NCBI RefSeq assembly: GCF_030552475.1 | Contig: NZ_JAUPED010000007.1 | Coordinates: 1 to 64,000, forward strand | Origin: Mariniflexile sp. AS56 | GTDB taxonomy: Bacteria; Bacteroidota; Bacteroidia; Flavobacteriales; Flavobacteriaceae | DNA length: 64,000 bases | Reading direction: 5' to 3' | Shown: positions 1 to 8,359 of the stretch, piece by piece | How the letters are laid out: every line of letters starts with the position of its first letter | Position numbering within the stretch: position 1 is the first letter of the stretch | Notes under the pieces: model-generated | Database searches by the model: none | Seen by the model: only the letters and a program-made list of their open reading frames with translations | Told to the model about the DNA's origin: nothing | Program-made: the position numbers and the translations under genes

Positions 1-11
1 AAATTAATAAA

Positions 12-50
12 TAAAAAAATCTCAGATTAAAATTTAACCTGAGATTTTAA
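12..50 (-). terminator. Hairpin terminator, possibly bidirectional
   Basis: An inverted repeat (CTCAGATT paired with AACCTGAG, about 7-nt loop) is followed on the minus strand by a run of T. It looks like a rho-independent terminator reading leftward; the plus-strand side has a shorter T run. A closely related copy in opposite orientation lies at 63166-63221. The gene it serves is outside the window or already lost. Confidence 0.5.
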
Positions 51-164
51 AACTTACACAGTTTATGAGATACTGCCCTTATTACATGGTCTAGGCGTGT
101 ACTTACTTAATATTTTTGCCATTCCTTTCTAATTTACAACAATTTCCTTATAAATAGGATTAGA

Positions 165-371
165 ATATTTTAAACACTCCTCCTAAACAGTTTATACTTT
201 TCAATTTGTTCTACCGCAGGCTCATTTTCCTTATATGCACTTTACGCAAGAATAGATGCTAGAGTTGAACATAAACTTAGATTTATAGCAAATAAAATGG
301 ATTTTATTCTGGGGTACTTAACGGGCGTAGTTGGAATTGGTAATTTCATTTTTATTCTCTACTTTATTTAA
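165..371 (+). pseudogene. Possible remnant of a small membrane protein
   Basis: One frame stays open for about 65 codons and ends at TAA 369-371. It contains a charged stretch (ARIDARVEHKLRF) followed by a hydrophobic segment (YLTGVVGIGNFIFILYF), the look of a membrane-protein C-terminus. There is no credible start codon: an in-frame stop lies directly upstream and the only internal ATG is late. I do not recognise the family. It may be a leftover from the mobile element that occupies the left edge, or chance coding. Confidence 0.2.
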
Positions 372-547
372 GTTATAAATTATTGAAAATTGTTACGCCA
401 CAGTCAGATTACTTTTAGCATGTAGGTACTTTCGAATAATTAGCTTGAAAACTCATCTATTTTTCTCAGCAACAGATTTAATTTTCAAACTCTTCTGAAC
501 AGATAATTATTCCTATTATTTATTAAAATTGTAATTCGGGTCTATAA

Positions 548-927
548 GACATTCAGCACATTCCCCTGCATTTCGCGAAAGGCTATATTTCAGGAAAAGA
601 GCTTCATTAACAGACGTCTTGGACACAATCCCCACTTTTGAATTTTCATTCCGGTTACCCTTTCCGCTCCGCTGGAAAGGAACACTATATTCCAAGTAAA
701 AAGTGTGAATAAGTCCGCCTGAAATACTACTAAAAGAGAGTGACCCATTTTCACAACACGTTCAGCACATTACCCTGCATTACGTGAAAACTTCATTTCG
801 GGAAAAGAGCTTCATTTAAAAAGTCTTGGACACAATCCCAAAGTTTTAGATTTCCACTTCGCTTTTTCCTACCGTAGAAGGCAAGAACGCTCCGTTCCCA
901 ATATAAAAATTTGAAATAGCGTCCGCT
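548..927. repeat. Diverged direct repeat, two copies of about 170 bp
   Basis: Copies at about 548-720 and 757-927 are offset by 209 bp. Shared blocks include TTCAGCACATT, CCCTGCATT, GGAAAAGAGCTTCATT, GTCTTGGACACAATCCC and a closing GTCCGC. The copies differ by many substitutions and small indels. The minus strand has a 98-codon open frame across copy 2, but neither repeat copy carries a recognisable protein. The type of repeat is unknown. Confidence 0.55.
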
Positions 928-1099
928 TAATACGTAAATGTAATTGTGTTTTGTAACACTTCCTAGGCTTTTGTATTTCACAAAGACTTTAGATCCACAT
1001 ACCAAACCAACACTGCTATACCTTTTTTTGACACCAAAACAATAATATTCAGTTTTGAACGACAGCATAATCAGGCTCATGCTTCGCACTTTTTATATG

Positions 1100-1228
1100 T
1101 CTACACAAACCTGAATATTGAAGGAGACCAAGCAACAAAAAAAGGTAACGTGACGGCACTATGGGAAGTAAATGGAATTAAATGAATTGCACGTTCATTG
1201 TTCTGATACAGTTGTTTAAAAATGGTTT
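1100..1228 (+). pseudogene. Short decayed coding remnant
   Basis: The plus strand reads NLNIEGDQATKKGNVTALWE, then VNGIK and a stop. A one-base shift lets the text continue as ELHVHCSDTVV. This is consistent with a frameshifted fragment of a small cytoplasmic protein, but no family is assigned. The rest of 930-1711 holds no gene I can support. Small minus-strand open frames there have no start signal and no protein-like composition. Confidence 0.25.
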
Positions 1229-1711
1229 TTAACATTAAAATTCTGTTTAATTAAGTTCATTTAAAAAGGAAAACGCTCTGGATATAATAAGTATATGGAT
1301 ATATGCCATTATAGCAACCAATTGACAGCATTTTAAATCAAATTATATGGCGTAAATATTGTGCTGTTTTAAGTAAAGGAAATGAAATTATAATCAATTC
1401 TTCGTCAGTTTTATTGAGGATAGCTTAAAAAAATAATATTAGTCCTGTTAAAAAATGGATTGTTACCAATCATCCAAATTTGGCTATTTAGCTTTTGGTA
1501 AAAAGTATGAAAGACCGAAATGAAATGAAGGAATGGAATAGCAAGAGGGTAACACGCTAACGCGATGTTACGTTTATTCAATTTTGTTGTAAACACATTG
1601 TTTATAGGGGTTTACAAGGATTTGTCCTTTTTTGGAGTTTGAATAAAAACGTCACTTTTTACTAAAAACATGTGGTAACCGCCGTAAATAGGCATTTTTT
1701 TTACTAAAATT

Positions 1712-2122
1712 ATGGATAAAGCATTTAAAAAAGAGGAATTTGAGACATTAAAGATCAAAAAGTCTGTGGCTATTGAATTTAGAAAATTTAGTAAAATGCT
1801 ATCGAAATCGCAATCGATGACATTGCTATTAATGATGGACTTTTTTAATGAAAACGGAATTTGCCCAACGGAGAGCTTGGGACCTAGAATGGAAACTCTG
1901 GAAAAAAGAATTTCTGTACTAATCAAAAAACGGATGAACGGAATGATTGCTATTATGAAGGGTATCGAAAAGACCCAAACCAAACCTACGGTAGCCATGC
2001 TGCAATCTCTTTTTGAACAAGCTGAACCGCCTAAAAAGAAATTGTTTCTAGAAAAAAATCCTCCAGAAAATACAGGAAATGTGCGTTTCAGAGAAATAAA
2101 AAACTTGGAAATTGATAAATAA
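1712..2122 (+). CDS. BfmA/BtgA-family mobilisation protein
   Basis: This 136-residue protein resembles the BfmA/BtgA accessory mobilisation proteins carried by Bacteroidetes integrative and mobilisable elements. They are small DNA-binding proteins thought to help the relaxase at oriT. What is visible: a basic N-terminus with an ARC/MetJ-like segment (LKIKKSVAIEFRKFSKML, then SQSMTLLLMMDFF), a helical middle (METLEKRISVLIKKRMNGMI) and a QTKPTVAMLQSLFE block near residues 89-103. The start at ATG 1712 follows AT-rich sequence. The stop TAATG overlaps the next start by one base, so translation of the two is probably coupled. No relaxase lies within the window; it may be to the left or lost. Confidence 0.65.
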   Translation: MDKAFKKEEFETLKIKKSVAIEFRKFSKMLSKSQSMTLLLMMDFFNENGICPTESLGPRMETLEKRISVLIKKRMNGMIAIMKGIEKTQTKPTVAMLQSLFEQAEPPKKKLFLEKNPPENTGNVRFREIKNLEIDK

Positions 2123-2811
2123 TGGAGACAATAAACTATATAACACATCTCAATACTATCTTGGAAACGTTTAATAACGATGAACGAATCAAGCAAGGAC
2201 ATATCACTTTGTATCTGGCATTCTTTCAGTTATGGAACAGAAAGTTTTTCGAAGAGACCTTAACTATAAATCGTGAGCTAATAATGGAACGTGCAAAAAT
2301 CAAATCAAAAACAACTTATCATAATCATGTGCGCGATCTCGATGCCTGGGGATATCTTATATATTATCCATCAAATCATCCCTCAAGGGGTTCTAAAATT
2401 AGGATGGCCAGAGCTTGTCCCAAAAATGGTACAACTACTGGTACACAGGAGGTTCAAAATCTGGTCAACTCCGTTCCAAAACCTAGCCAAAATTTGGTAT
2501 CTTCTTATAAACTAAAAACAAAAGAAAACTTTAATAAACTGGCAAGGCCAAAAAATGAACTAGTTGTTTTAGAGTTTTTTAAAGAAAACAATTGGCCAGC
2601 TATTGAAGGAAAAAAATTCTATGCATTTTATGAAACAAAAAATTGGAAACTTAGTAGAGGACTAAACATTCAAAACTGGAAAGAGAGCGCTAAAAATTTT
2701 GTTGAAAAAGGTTTTATAATAAAGGCGAAATACACTAGTCCATTTTCTGACTATGAGGATAATTTGCGAAAATATGATAATAGAGATAAAGATTATGGGA
2801 TACCTCTTTAA
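2122..2811 (+). CDS. Mobile-element protein with winged-helix-like N-terminus, replication-protein-like
   Basis: This 229-residue protein begins at ATG 2122 inside the stop of the BfmA/BtgA gene. Residues about 15-90 look like a winged-helix region (NRELIMERAKIKSKTTYHNH, then VRDLDAWGYLIYYPS). Residues about 150-195 (FFKENNWPAIEGKKFYAFYE, then NWKLSRGLNIQNWKESAKNF) resemble the helical C-terminal motif of DnaD or phage replication proteins. In Bacteroidetes mobile elements such genes sit next to the mobilisation gene and the integrase, as here: it converges on the integrase with a 4-bp gap. A role in element replication or copy control is an inference; the sequence itself proves only the fold-like pattern. 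Confidence 0.5.
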   Translation: METINYITHLNTILETFNNDERIKQGHITLYLAFFQLWNRKFFEETLTINRELIMERAKIKSKTTYHNHVRDLDAWGYLIYYPSNHPSRGSKIRMARACPKNGTTTGTQEVQNLVNSVPKPSQNLVSSYKLKTKENFNKLARPKNELVVLEFFKENNWPAIEGKKFYAFYETKNWKLSRGLNIQNWKESAKNFVEKGFIIKAKYTSPFSDYEDNLRKYDNRDKDYGIPL

Positions 2812-2815
2812 TCTC

Positions 2816-4012
2816 TCATTTGAATTTTGATCGCAAAATTGCCATGTCCTTACTAACTTTCATATCCAGAATTTTGGCGTAATGCTGTGTGGTTTTCAAA
2901 TTGGTGTGCCCAAGCATTTTACTAACCGATTCAACAGGAACACCATTAGATAGTGTAACCGTTGTTGCAAATGTATGTCGGGCTAAATGGAACGTCAAAT
3001 TTTTTTTGATACCACAGAGGTCTGCAATTTCTTTTATGTAGGCATTCATCTTTTGATTGCTCAGTACTGGCAATACCAGATTTTTTATTTTCATCGGCTC
3101 ATTGTCTTTATATTTTTCAATAATCGTTTGAGCAATAGGCAAGATTGGGATATTACTTCGGGTATCGGTTTTGGTACGTCTTGTCTTAATCCATTGCTCA
3201 CCATCAACACCTATAACAACATCATCTTTGGTAAGTTTCTTGACATCTGCATACGCCAGACCAGTAAAACAACAAAAAATAAAAATATCACGAACTTGAT
3301 CCAAACGTTCCATTTTCAGTTCCCTATCAATTATTTTTTGAATTTCTTCTTGCGTTAAAAATTCGCGCTCTACTATTTTTAGTTTTCCTTTCCAATGGAG
3401 GAAAGGGTCTTTGTCGATCCAATCATTGGCATGCGCAATTCGAATAATCTTCTTGAAGTTCGTTATATACTTAATAGCAGAGTTATGCGCACAATTTCTT
3501 GTGGTTTTAAGGTAGTATTCAAGCCCTGAAATGAACTTATGGTTAACATCCTTTACAGGAATGTCATTTTTCTTGTATTTCATCTTAATGAATGCTCCAA
3601 CGTGTTTTTTGCAAGTTCGGTACCGTTCAGCTGTTCCTGCGGAAAAATCTTTTCCAATCAAACTTTCAACTTTGTCGTTGTGTTCTTGAAAGATTTCGAG
3701 AAGCATCATTTTAGTTTTATCTTTTCCTAGTAGAACATCCCTAAGGTCTGTCGCCGTATATGATTCATTATCACGTTCGAAATTTTGCTGGATGGAGTAA
3801 ACCTTGTTTTTTATAACACTTAAGTGCCTGTTGATTTCTTGAGTTTCAGCAGAATTTCCAAGAGCAAGTTGAGATTGAGTGTTCCACCAATCTAGTTTGA
3901 TTTTACGGTGAACACTAAATTCGCAGCGATGACCATCAAGTGTTATTCTAAGGAAAATAGTGGCCTTTCCAGAGGAATTTAGAGCGCAGTTTAGAGGTGT
4001 CAGAGATGTCAA
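2816..4012 (-). CDS. Tyrosine recombinase / integrase of a mobile element
   Basis: This 398-residue site-specific recombinase of the phage-integrase family is the Bacteroidetes type, with an N-terminal arm-binding domain (ATIFLRITLDG, about residues 17-27), a SAM-like core-binding domain (about 105-210) and a C-terminal catalytic domain (about 215-390). Catalytic residues visible are Lys281, His342 and Arg345 in FHLARHTFATT, His369 in MLGHTN and Tyr378 in QHYAKI. The first catalytic Arg is replaced by Ala253 (CFTGLAYADV), a substitution known in this group of Bacteroidetes integrases. The open frame starts at TTG 4012 with an in-frame stop just upstream, so the true start is uncertain and the N-terminus may be slightly damaged. 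It probably integrates at the tRNA-like remnant near 4376. Confidence 0.85.
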   Translation of the reverse strand: MTSLTPLNCALNSSGKATIFLRITLDGHRCEFSVHRKIKLDWWNTQSQLALGNSAETQEINRHLSVIKNKVYSIQQNFERDNESYTATDLRDVLLGKDKTKMMLLEIFQEHNDKVESLIGKDFSAGTAERYRTCKKHVGAFIKMKYKKNDIPVKDVNHKFISGLEYYLKTTRNCAHNSAIKYITNFKKIIRIAHANDWIDKDPFLHWKGKLKIVEREFLTQEEIQKIIDRELKMERLDQVRDIFIFCCFTGLAYADVKKLTKDDVVIGVDGEQWIKTRRTKTDTRSNIPILPIAQTIIEKYKDNEPMKIKNLVLPVLSNQKMNAYIKEIADLCGIKKNLTFHLARHTFATTVTLSNGVPVESVSKMLGHTNLKTTQHYAKILDMKVSKDMAILRSKFK

Positions 4013-4279
4013 GTTCTTTCTCTATAGATTAACTAAATTATATGCATAATTTATACGGCTCCCCAGAAATATGACTTGATCCAGAATTAACTTTACTTTT
4101 TTTGATAAAAAATAGAAGGGAAAGTGATAGTGACATAATTTTTACGTTTTGATGTTACTCCAATGTAGTAAAAATATATGACTTCTTAATAAAGCTAAGT
4201 AACTAATATACAGTTAATTGTATTTCTCTGGTGGACCTTTTGAAAAAGTTACAAAGTCCACCGAATTAGCCCCTTTTTG

Positions 4280-4311
4280 TACGATATCATATGATACCAT
4301 ATGATATCGTA
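4280..4311. repeat. Perfect 14-bp inverted repeat, 4-bp spacer
   Basis: TACGATATCATATG at 4280-4293 is exactly complementary to CATATGATATCGTA at 4298-4311, with ATAC between. There is no T run directly after it, so it is not an obvious terminator. It lies about 270 bp upstream of the integrase start and close to the proposed attachment remnant, which suits an operator or recombination-accessory binding site. Confidence 0.7.
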
Positions 4312-4318
4312 TAAAATT

Positions 4319-4353
4319 AAAAACCCTGTAAATCAATAATTTACAGGGTTTTT
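4319..4353. terminator. Symmetric hairpin with A and T flanks (bidirectional terminator)
   Basis: AAACCCTGTAAAT and ATTTACAGGGTTT form a stem of about 15 bp, including flanking A-T pairs, around a short loop. T runs follow on both strands, the usual form of a bidirectional rho-independent terminator. It lies between the inverted repeat and the tRNA-like remnant. Confidence 0.65.
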
Positions 4354-4375
4354 GTTGTCGTTTGTAGGACTTTTC

Positions 4376-4389
4376 GCGGAGAAAGAGGG
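4376..4389 (-). other. Possible attachment site: 3'-end remnant of a tRNA gene
   Basis: GCGGAGAAAGAGGG on the plus strand reads CCCTCTTTCTCCGC on the minus strand. That is what the 3' acceptor end of a bacterial tRNA (probably tRNA-Ser type) looks like, but the T-arm and the rest of the tRNA are absent. Integrases of this kind often use tRNA 3' ends as att sites. The 14-base identity alone is weak evidence; its position next to one live and one dead integrase supports it. Confidence 0.35.
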
Positions 4390-4448
4390 TTTAACCAAAT
4401 AAAATTAAAGTATTGATATATAGCATTTTATATTTGTTTTTAAAAAAA

Positions 4449-4469
4449 TACGCACCTAATTACGCACCT
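4449..4469. repeat. Short direct repeat of TACGCACCT, 12-bp period
   Basis: TACGCACCT occurs at 4449-4457 and again at 4461-4469. Two closely spaced copies near an att-like remnant could be integrase arm-type sites; this is only a suggestion. The rest of 4390-4680 shows nothing I can name. Confidence 0.35.
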
Positions 4470-4679
4470 CTTAGCTAATATTTACATATTATAGCAAAAT
4501 TTGAACTTTACTGATTAGTATTTGTACTATTCGATATTCTTATATAAGCAAAGTCCAATAGATTGAATTTTTAGTTCAATTTTGACCTCTGGATTATGCA
4601 TTTAAAGCGTCCCAAATTTATTAGGTAGTCCAAATACCTTTAAAACTCATTAAAATCTGGGTTTGAGGTTTTATTTAAA

Positions 4680-5560
4680 TCTAAATGAAATCAATTAATA
4701 TTATAGAATTTTTAGTAGAAAATAGATGGGAAGAATCGTATATTTATTTTAATATCGATTATTATGGCATCAGTAGCACCTTTTTGCCAAACGACCTCCT
4801 CTTAAAATTAGAATTATGAAATCATCGTATATCTAATAAGTTGAAACATTGGGATGCCAAAAATCGACTATTACGAAAATCACACCCAGATCATTTAGAA
4901 ATTAATCAAAGGATACTATCAAAACTATCTTTAGCTAACAGAAGTTTTGATTAATGCAGAGACTGAAGAGCTGAATTTATATTCAGAAAAGACAAAAAAT
5001 CAAATTTGATCGGAATATGATAACGATTTTTTTAAAGTAGCCGAAAGTTACTTGATAAGCATAAGAAATAGAAAGTCGGTTCATACATTGGATATTTTAG
5101 CTGTTTTTAAAGAATTTCTAAAAAGGGATCAACTCCATTTTAAATATTTAAATCCTAAAATATTTTGAACATTTTCTATTAGGTAAAAGAAATTTGGCTT
5201 CCCGAACGGTGGCTAATTAAATGGTATCACTTCTAACTATTTATAAATAGGGAATTAGTGAAAATATTATTTAGAAAGGATCTTACCATTTTAGAAAAGT
5301 AAAATTTCATATAAAAATCCCTGAAACCAAAAATATAGGATTAAATAGAAAAGAATAAAAATTTTAGAGCATTTAACAGGGTTTATGAAAGCTCAATAAT
5401 ATATTTTATTTGCATGGTTAATTAGTTTTTACTTTGCTGGATTTGGAATAAGTCATGTACTGCAACTAAAGTGGTCAGATTTTTATGATAACCATATACA
5501 TTACAGAATGGGTAAATATAGCTATTGTATAAAGTTTTGAACTATATGACCACCTAAATA
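4680..5560 (+). pseudogene. Decayed tyrosine integrase
   Basis: Fragments in different frames add up to a second phage-type integrase. Near 4845 the text reads LKHWDAKNRLLRKSHPDHLE, a typical arm-binding-domain block. Near 5035-5150 comes a SAM-like domain piece (VAESYLISIRNRKSVHTLDI). Near 5440-5515 is a box-I piece (ISHVLQLKWSDFYDNHIHYR followed by MGK). Stops and frameshifts separate these blocks, and the active-site C-terminus (HxxR, Tyr) is missing. The gene is clearly dead. Its position beyond the att-like remnant suggests an older insertion at the same target, next to the start of the sugar-catabolism operon. Confidence 0.65.
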
Positions 5561-5661
5561 AGCTATTTCTCCTCCATTATGTCACATAAAAATGAAATAT
5601 TTGCTTAATATTAATTTTCATAAACTAGAATAGTTAGAAGATTTATTTTTAATACTTACAC

Positions 5662-6672
5662 ATGAAATACATAGTTTGCGAACATCCCGGAGAGTTTCAA
5701 TTAAAAGAAAAAGCAGCTCCAATCAGAAAAGAAAACGAAGCATTATTACAAATCAATAAAGTTGGTATATGTGGTACCGATTTACATGCCTATAGTGGCA
5801 ACCAAGCATTTTTCACCTACCCACGAATTTTAGGTCACGAATTGGCTTCAGTGGTTCTGGAAATTGGCAAAAATGACAAGGGTATTAAAGCAGGTGATAA
5901 AGTAGTTGTAATGCCTTATGTAAGTTGCGGTACGTGCATTGCTTGTATAAACGGAAAAAACAATTGTTGCACCAATATCAAGGTTATTGGGGTACATATA
6001 GACGGTGGTATGCAGGAACAAATTACCGTACCAAGTAATATTCTACTATTAGCAAATGATTTATCCGACGACCAAATGGCCATCGTAGAGCCTTTAGCCA
6101 TTGGCGCACATGCCATTAGAAGAGCCAATATTTTACCAGGAGAAACCATTGCCGTGGTTGGTTGTGGTCCCATAGGAATCGGCATCATGAAACTAGCACA
6201 AATAGCAGGCGCAAAAGTAATTGCTATTGATATGAACGAACAACGATTAGCATATGCCAAAGAAAAAATTGGCGTAGATTATATCGTAAAAGCAGGAGAA
6301 CATGCTGCAAGCAAAATTTCTACAATTACCAATGGCGATTTATGCACAGCAGTATTTGATGCTTCTGGCAATAAATTTGCCTTAGAGGCTTGTCCCGATT
6401 ATATGTCACACGGCGGACGTTTTGTATTAGTAGGGCTTTCAAAAGGCGAACTTACCTATACGCATCCAAAAATACATGCAAAAGAAATGACTCTCATGTG
6501 CAGCCGAAATGCCACCACTGAAGATTTTGAGCATGTTATTAGTGTTTTAGATCAATTTCCAACAGAATCCTTCATAACACATAGCGTTCCTTTTACCGAA
6601 ATGATATCAAATTTCGATAATTGGTTAAAACCAGAAACAGGCGTTATAAAAGCAACCGTAAATTTCAACTAG
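5662..6672 (+). CDS. Zinc-dependent alcohol (sugar/sugar-acid) dehydrogenase, MDR family
   Basis: This 336-residue medium-chain dehydrogenase has the catalytic zinc region (GICGTDLHAYSG, then GHE about residue 60), the structural-zinc cysteine cluster CGTCIACINGKNNCC (about 90-104) and a Rossmann nucleotide site (VVGCGPIGIGIMKLAQ, about 166-181). It oxidises a hydroxyl of a small polyol or sugar acid with NAD(P)+. As first gene of the fucose-type operon it could be the L-fucose dehydrogenase, or the enzyme oxidising 2-keto-3-deoxy-L-fuconate; sequence alone does not decide. It starts at ATG 5662, and the next gene begins 6 bp after its stop. It is soluble, with no signal peptide. The 100 bp upstream are the likely promoter region, but no clean consensus promoter is visible. 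Confidence 0.8.
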   Translation: MKYIVCEHPGEFQLKEKAAPIRKENEALLQINKVGICGTDLHAYSGNQAFFTYPRILGHELASVVLEIGKNDKGIKAGDKVVVMPYVSCGTCIACINGKNNCCTNIKVIGVHIDGGMQEQITVPSNILLLANDLSDDQMAIVEPLAIGAHAIRRANILPGETIAVVGCGPIGIGIMKLAQIAGAKVIAIDMNEQRLAYAKEKIGVDYIVKAGEHAASKISTITNGDLCTAVFDASGNKFALEACPDYMSHGGRFVLVGLSKGELTYTHPKIHAKEMTLMCSRNATTEDFEHVISVLDQFPTESFITHSVPFTEMISNFDNWLKPETGVIKATVNFN

Positions 6673-6678
6673 AAACCC

Positions 6679-8331
6679 ATGTCTAAAAGTTGTGTACAAA
6701 TAGACCCGAAAGACAACATTATTGTTGCCATTACGCCCTTACCCAAAAACACTTTTATAGACGTGGCTGGTGAAACATTCACCTTACAAGGGGATATCAA
6801 ACAAAAACATAAATTCGCTTTATATGATTTTAAAGTGGGTGACGAAATTTTTATGTATGGCGTTTTAATAGGAAAAGCAGTACTTCCCATTCAACGAGGA
6901 ACGGCTATTACCATTGAAAATGTAAAACACGCTTCCGCGGAATTTAATGATTCTAAAGAAAAATTTACGTGGACAGCCCCCGATGCTTCCAATTTTAAAG
7001 GACGTACTTTTAACGGGTATCACAGAGAAGATGGTAAAGTAGGAACCGCAAATTATTGGTTGGTTATTCCGTTAACCTTTTGTGAAAACAGAAATATTGA
7101 CGTTTTAGAAGGTGCACTTTCAGAAAAATTAGGTTACGAAACCAAAAAAGATTTTGCTGTAGATACCGATGCGTTAATACAGCAATATAAAGCAGGTGTT
7201 TCAGAAGAAGACATCATGAATACACCTATTATCACAACCAAGGAAGACATCGAAAAAAACAGAGTCTTTCCAAATGTTGATGGTATTAAGTTTTTAAAAC
7301 ACGATGGAGGTTGTGGCGGAATCCGTCAGGATTCTGAAACCTTATGCAAATTATTAGCTGGTTATATTACAAACCCCAATGTTGCTGGTGCTACGGTTTT
7401 TAGTTTAGGATGCCAAAATGCCCAAATAGACATGTTACAAAAAGCGATTGATGCTATCGCTCCCAATAACAAAAAACCAATACATTATTTAGAACAACAA
7501 CGTAGCGAAAGCGAACGTAAACTTATAGAAGAAGCTGTAAAACTTACCTTTTTAGGTTTAATGGAAGCTAACAAAATTGAACGCAAACCAGCGCCCTTAA
7601 GCAAACTTGTTTTGGGCTTAGAATGTGGCGGATCGGATGGGTTTTCAGGAATTTCTGCAAACCCCGCTTTAGGTTATGCATCCGATTTGTTGGTTGCTTT
7701 AGGCGGCTGCCCAGTACTTTCAGAATTCCCAGAATTAAATGGTGTCGAACAAGAAATTATAAACCGATGTGTGACTGATGAAGATTCTAAGAGATTTTAT
7801 GGGCTCATGCGCGCTTATTCCGCAGCAGCGGTTGCCGTTGGCTCGGGGTTTGAAAACAACCCTTCTCCAGGAAACATTAAAGACGGTTTAATTACCGACG
7901 CTATGAAATCGGCAGGTGCCGCAAAAAAAGGAGGCACCTCCCCTGTTGTCCAAGTTTTAGATTATACCGAACAGGTTACAAAACCAGGTTTAAATTTATT
8001 ATGTACCCCAGGAAATGACGTGGAATCTACTACTGGTTTGGTGGGTTCGGGATGTAATGTGGTGGTTTTTACCACAGGTTTGGGAACTCCTACAGGAAAC
8101 CCCGTTGCACCTGTTTTAAAAATGTCTAGCAATACTAATTTATTTGAACGGATGAATGACATTATCGACATCAATGCAGGAACTGTAATTACTGGTGAAG
8201 ACACGATAGAAACCATGGGAGAAAAAATATTAGATCATATTATTAAAGTGGCAAGTGGGGAAATACCTTCAAAAGCCGTTTTACACGGTAATAACGATTT
8301 TATTCCTTGGAAACGTGGTGTTTCTTTGTGA
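6679..8331 (+). CDS. UxaA-family sugar-acid dehydratase (altronate/fuconate-type)
   Basis: This 550-residue protein has the full layout of altronate dehydratases: an N-terminal SAF domain (about 1-95), then the UxaA catalytic body beginning at FNGYHREDGKVGTANYWLVI, with GGCGGIR, LGLECGGSDGFSGISANP and PGNDVESTTGLVGSGCNV. The family removes water from an aldonate to give a 2-keto-3-deoxy acid. UxaA proper uses D-altronate. Here the fuconolactonase, FucP and mutarotase around it suggest L-fuconate or a stereochemically similar acid such as L-galactonate or D-arabinonate (inference). Known UxaA enzymes need a metal. It is soluble, and genes either side are only 6 and 28 bp away, consistent with one transcript. 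Confidence 0.8.
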   Translation: MSKSCVQIDPKDNIIVAITPLPKNTFIDVAGETFTLQGDIKQKHKFALYDFKVGDEIFMYGVLIGKAVLPIQRGTAITIENVKHASAEFNDSKEKFTWTAPDASNFKGRTFNGYHREDGKVGTANYWLVIPLTFCENRNIDVLEGALSEKLGYETKKDFAVDTDALIQQYKAGVSEEDIMNTPIITTKEDIEKNRVFPNVDGIKFLKHDGGCGGIRQDSETLCKLLAGYITNPNVAGATVFSLGCQNAQIDMLQKAIDAIAPNNKKPIHYLEQQRSESERKLIEEAVKLTFLGLMEANKIERKPAPLSKLVLGLECGGSDGFSGISANPALGYASDLLVALGGCPVLSEFPELNGVEQEIINRCVTDEDSKRFYGLMRAYSAAAVAVGSGFENNPSPGNIKDGLITDAMKSAGAAKKGGTSPVVQVLDYTEQVTKPGLNLLCTPGNDVESTTGLVGSGCNVVVFTTGLGTPTGNPVAPVLKMSSNTNLFERMNDIIDINAGTVITGEDTIETMGEKILDHIIKVASGEIPSKAVLHGNNDFIPWKRGVSL

Positions 8332-8359
8332 TGCCTTTCAGATATTAAAAATTTAGAAG

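Noticed and set aside
793-1089. 98-codon minus-strand open frame across repeat copy 2
   Set aside because: No start signal, no recognisable family, composition unlike the real proteins here; it lies in a noncoding direct repeat and its counterpart in copy 1 is not conserved as a protein.
1612-2202. 196-codon minus-strand open frame opposite the mobilisation gene
   Set aside because: It is the antisense shadow of the BfmA/BtgA gene, which has clear family motifs and coupling to the next gene.
2987-3358. 123-codon plus-strand open frame inside the integrase
   Set aside because: Antisense to a gene with conserved catalytic residues; sequence is rich in Phe/Ile/Asn runs typical of shadow frames.
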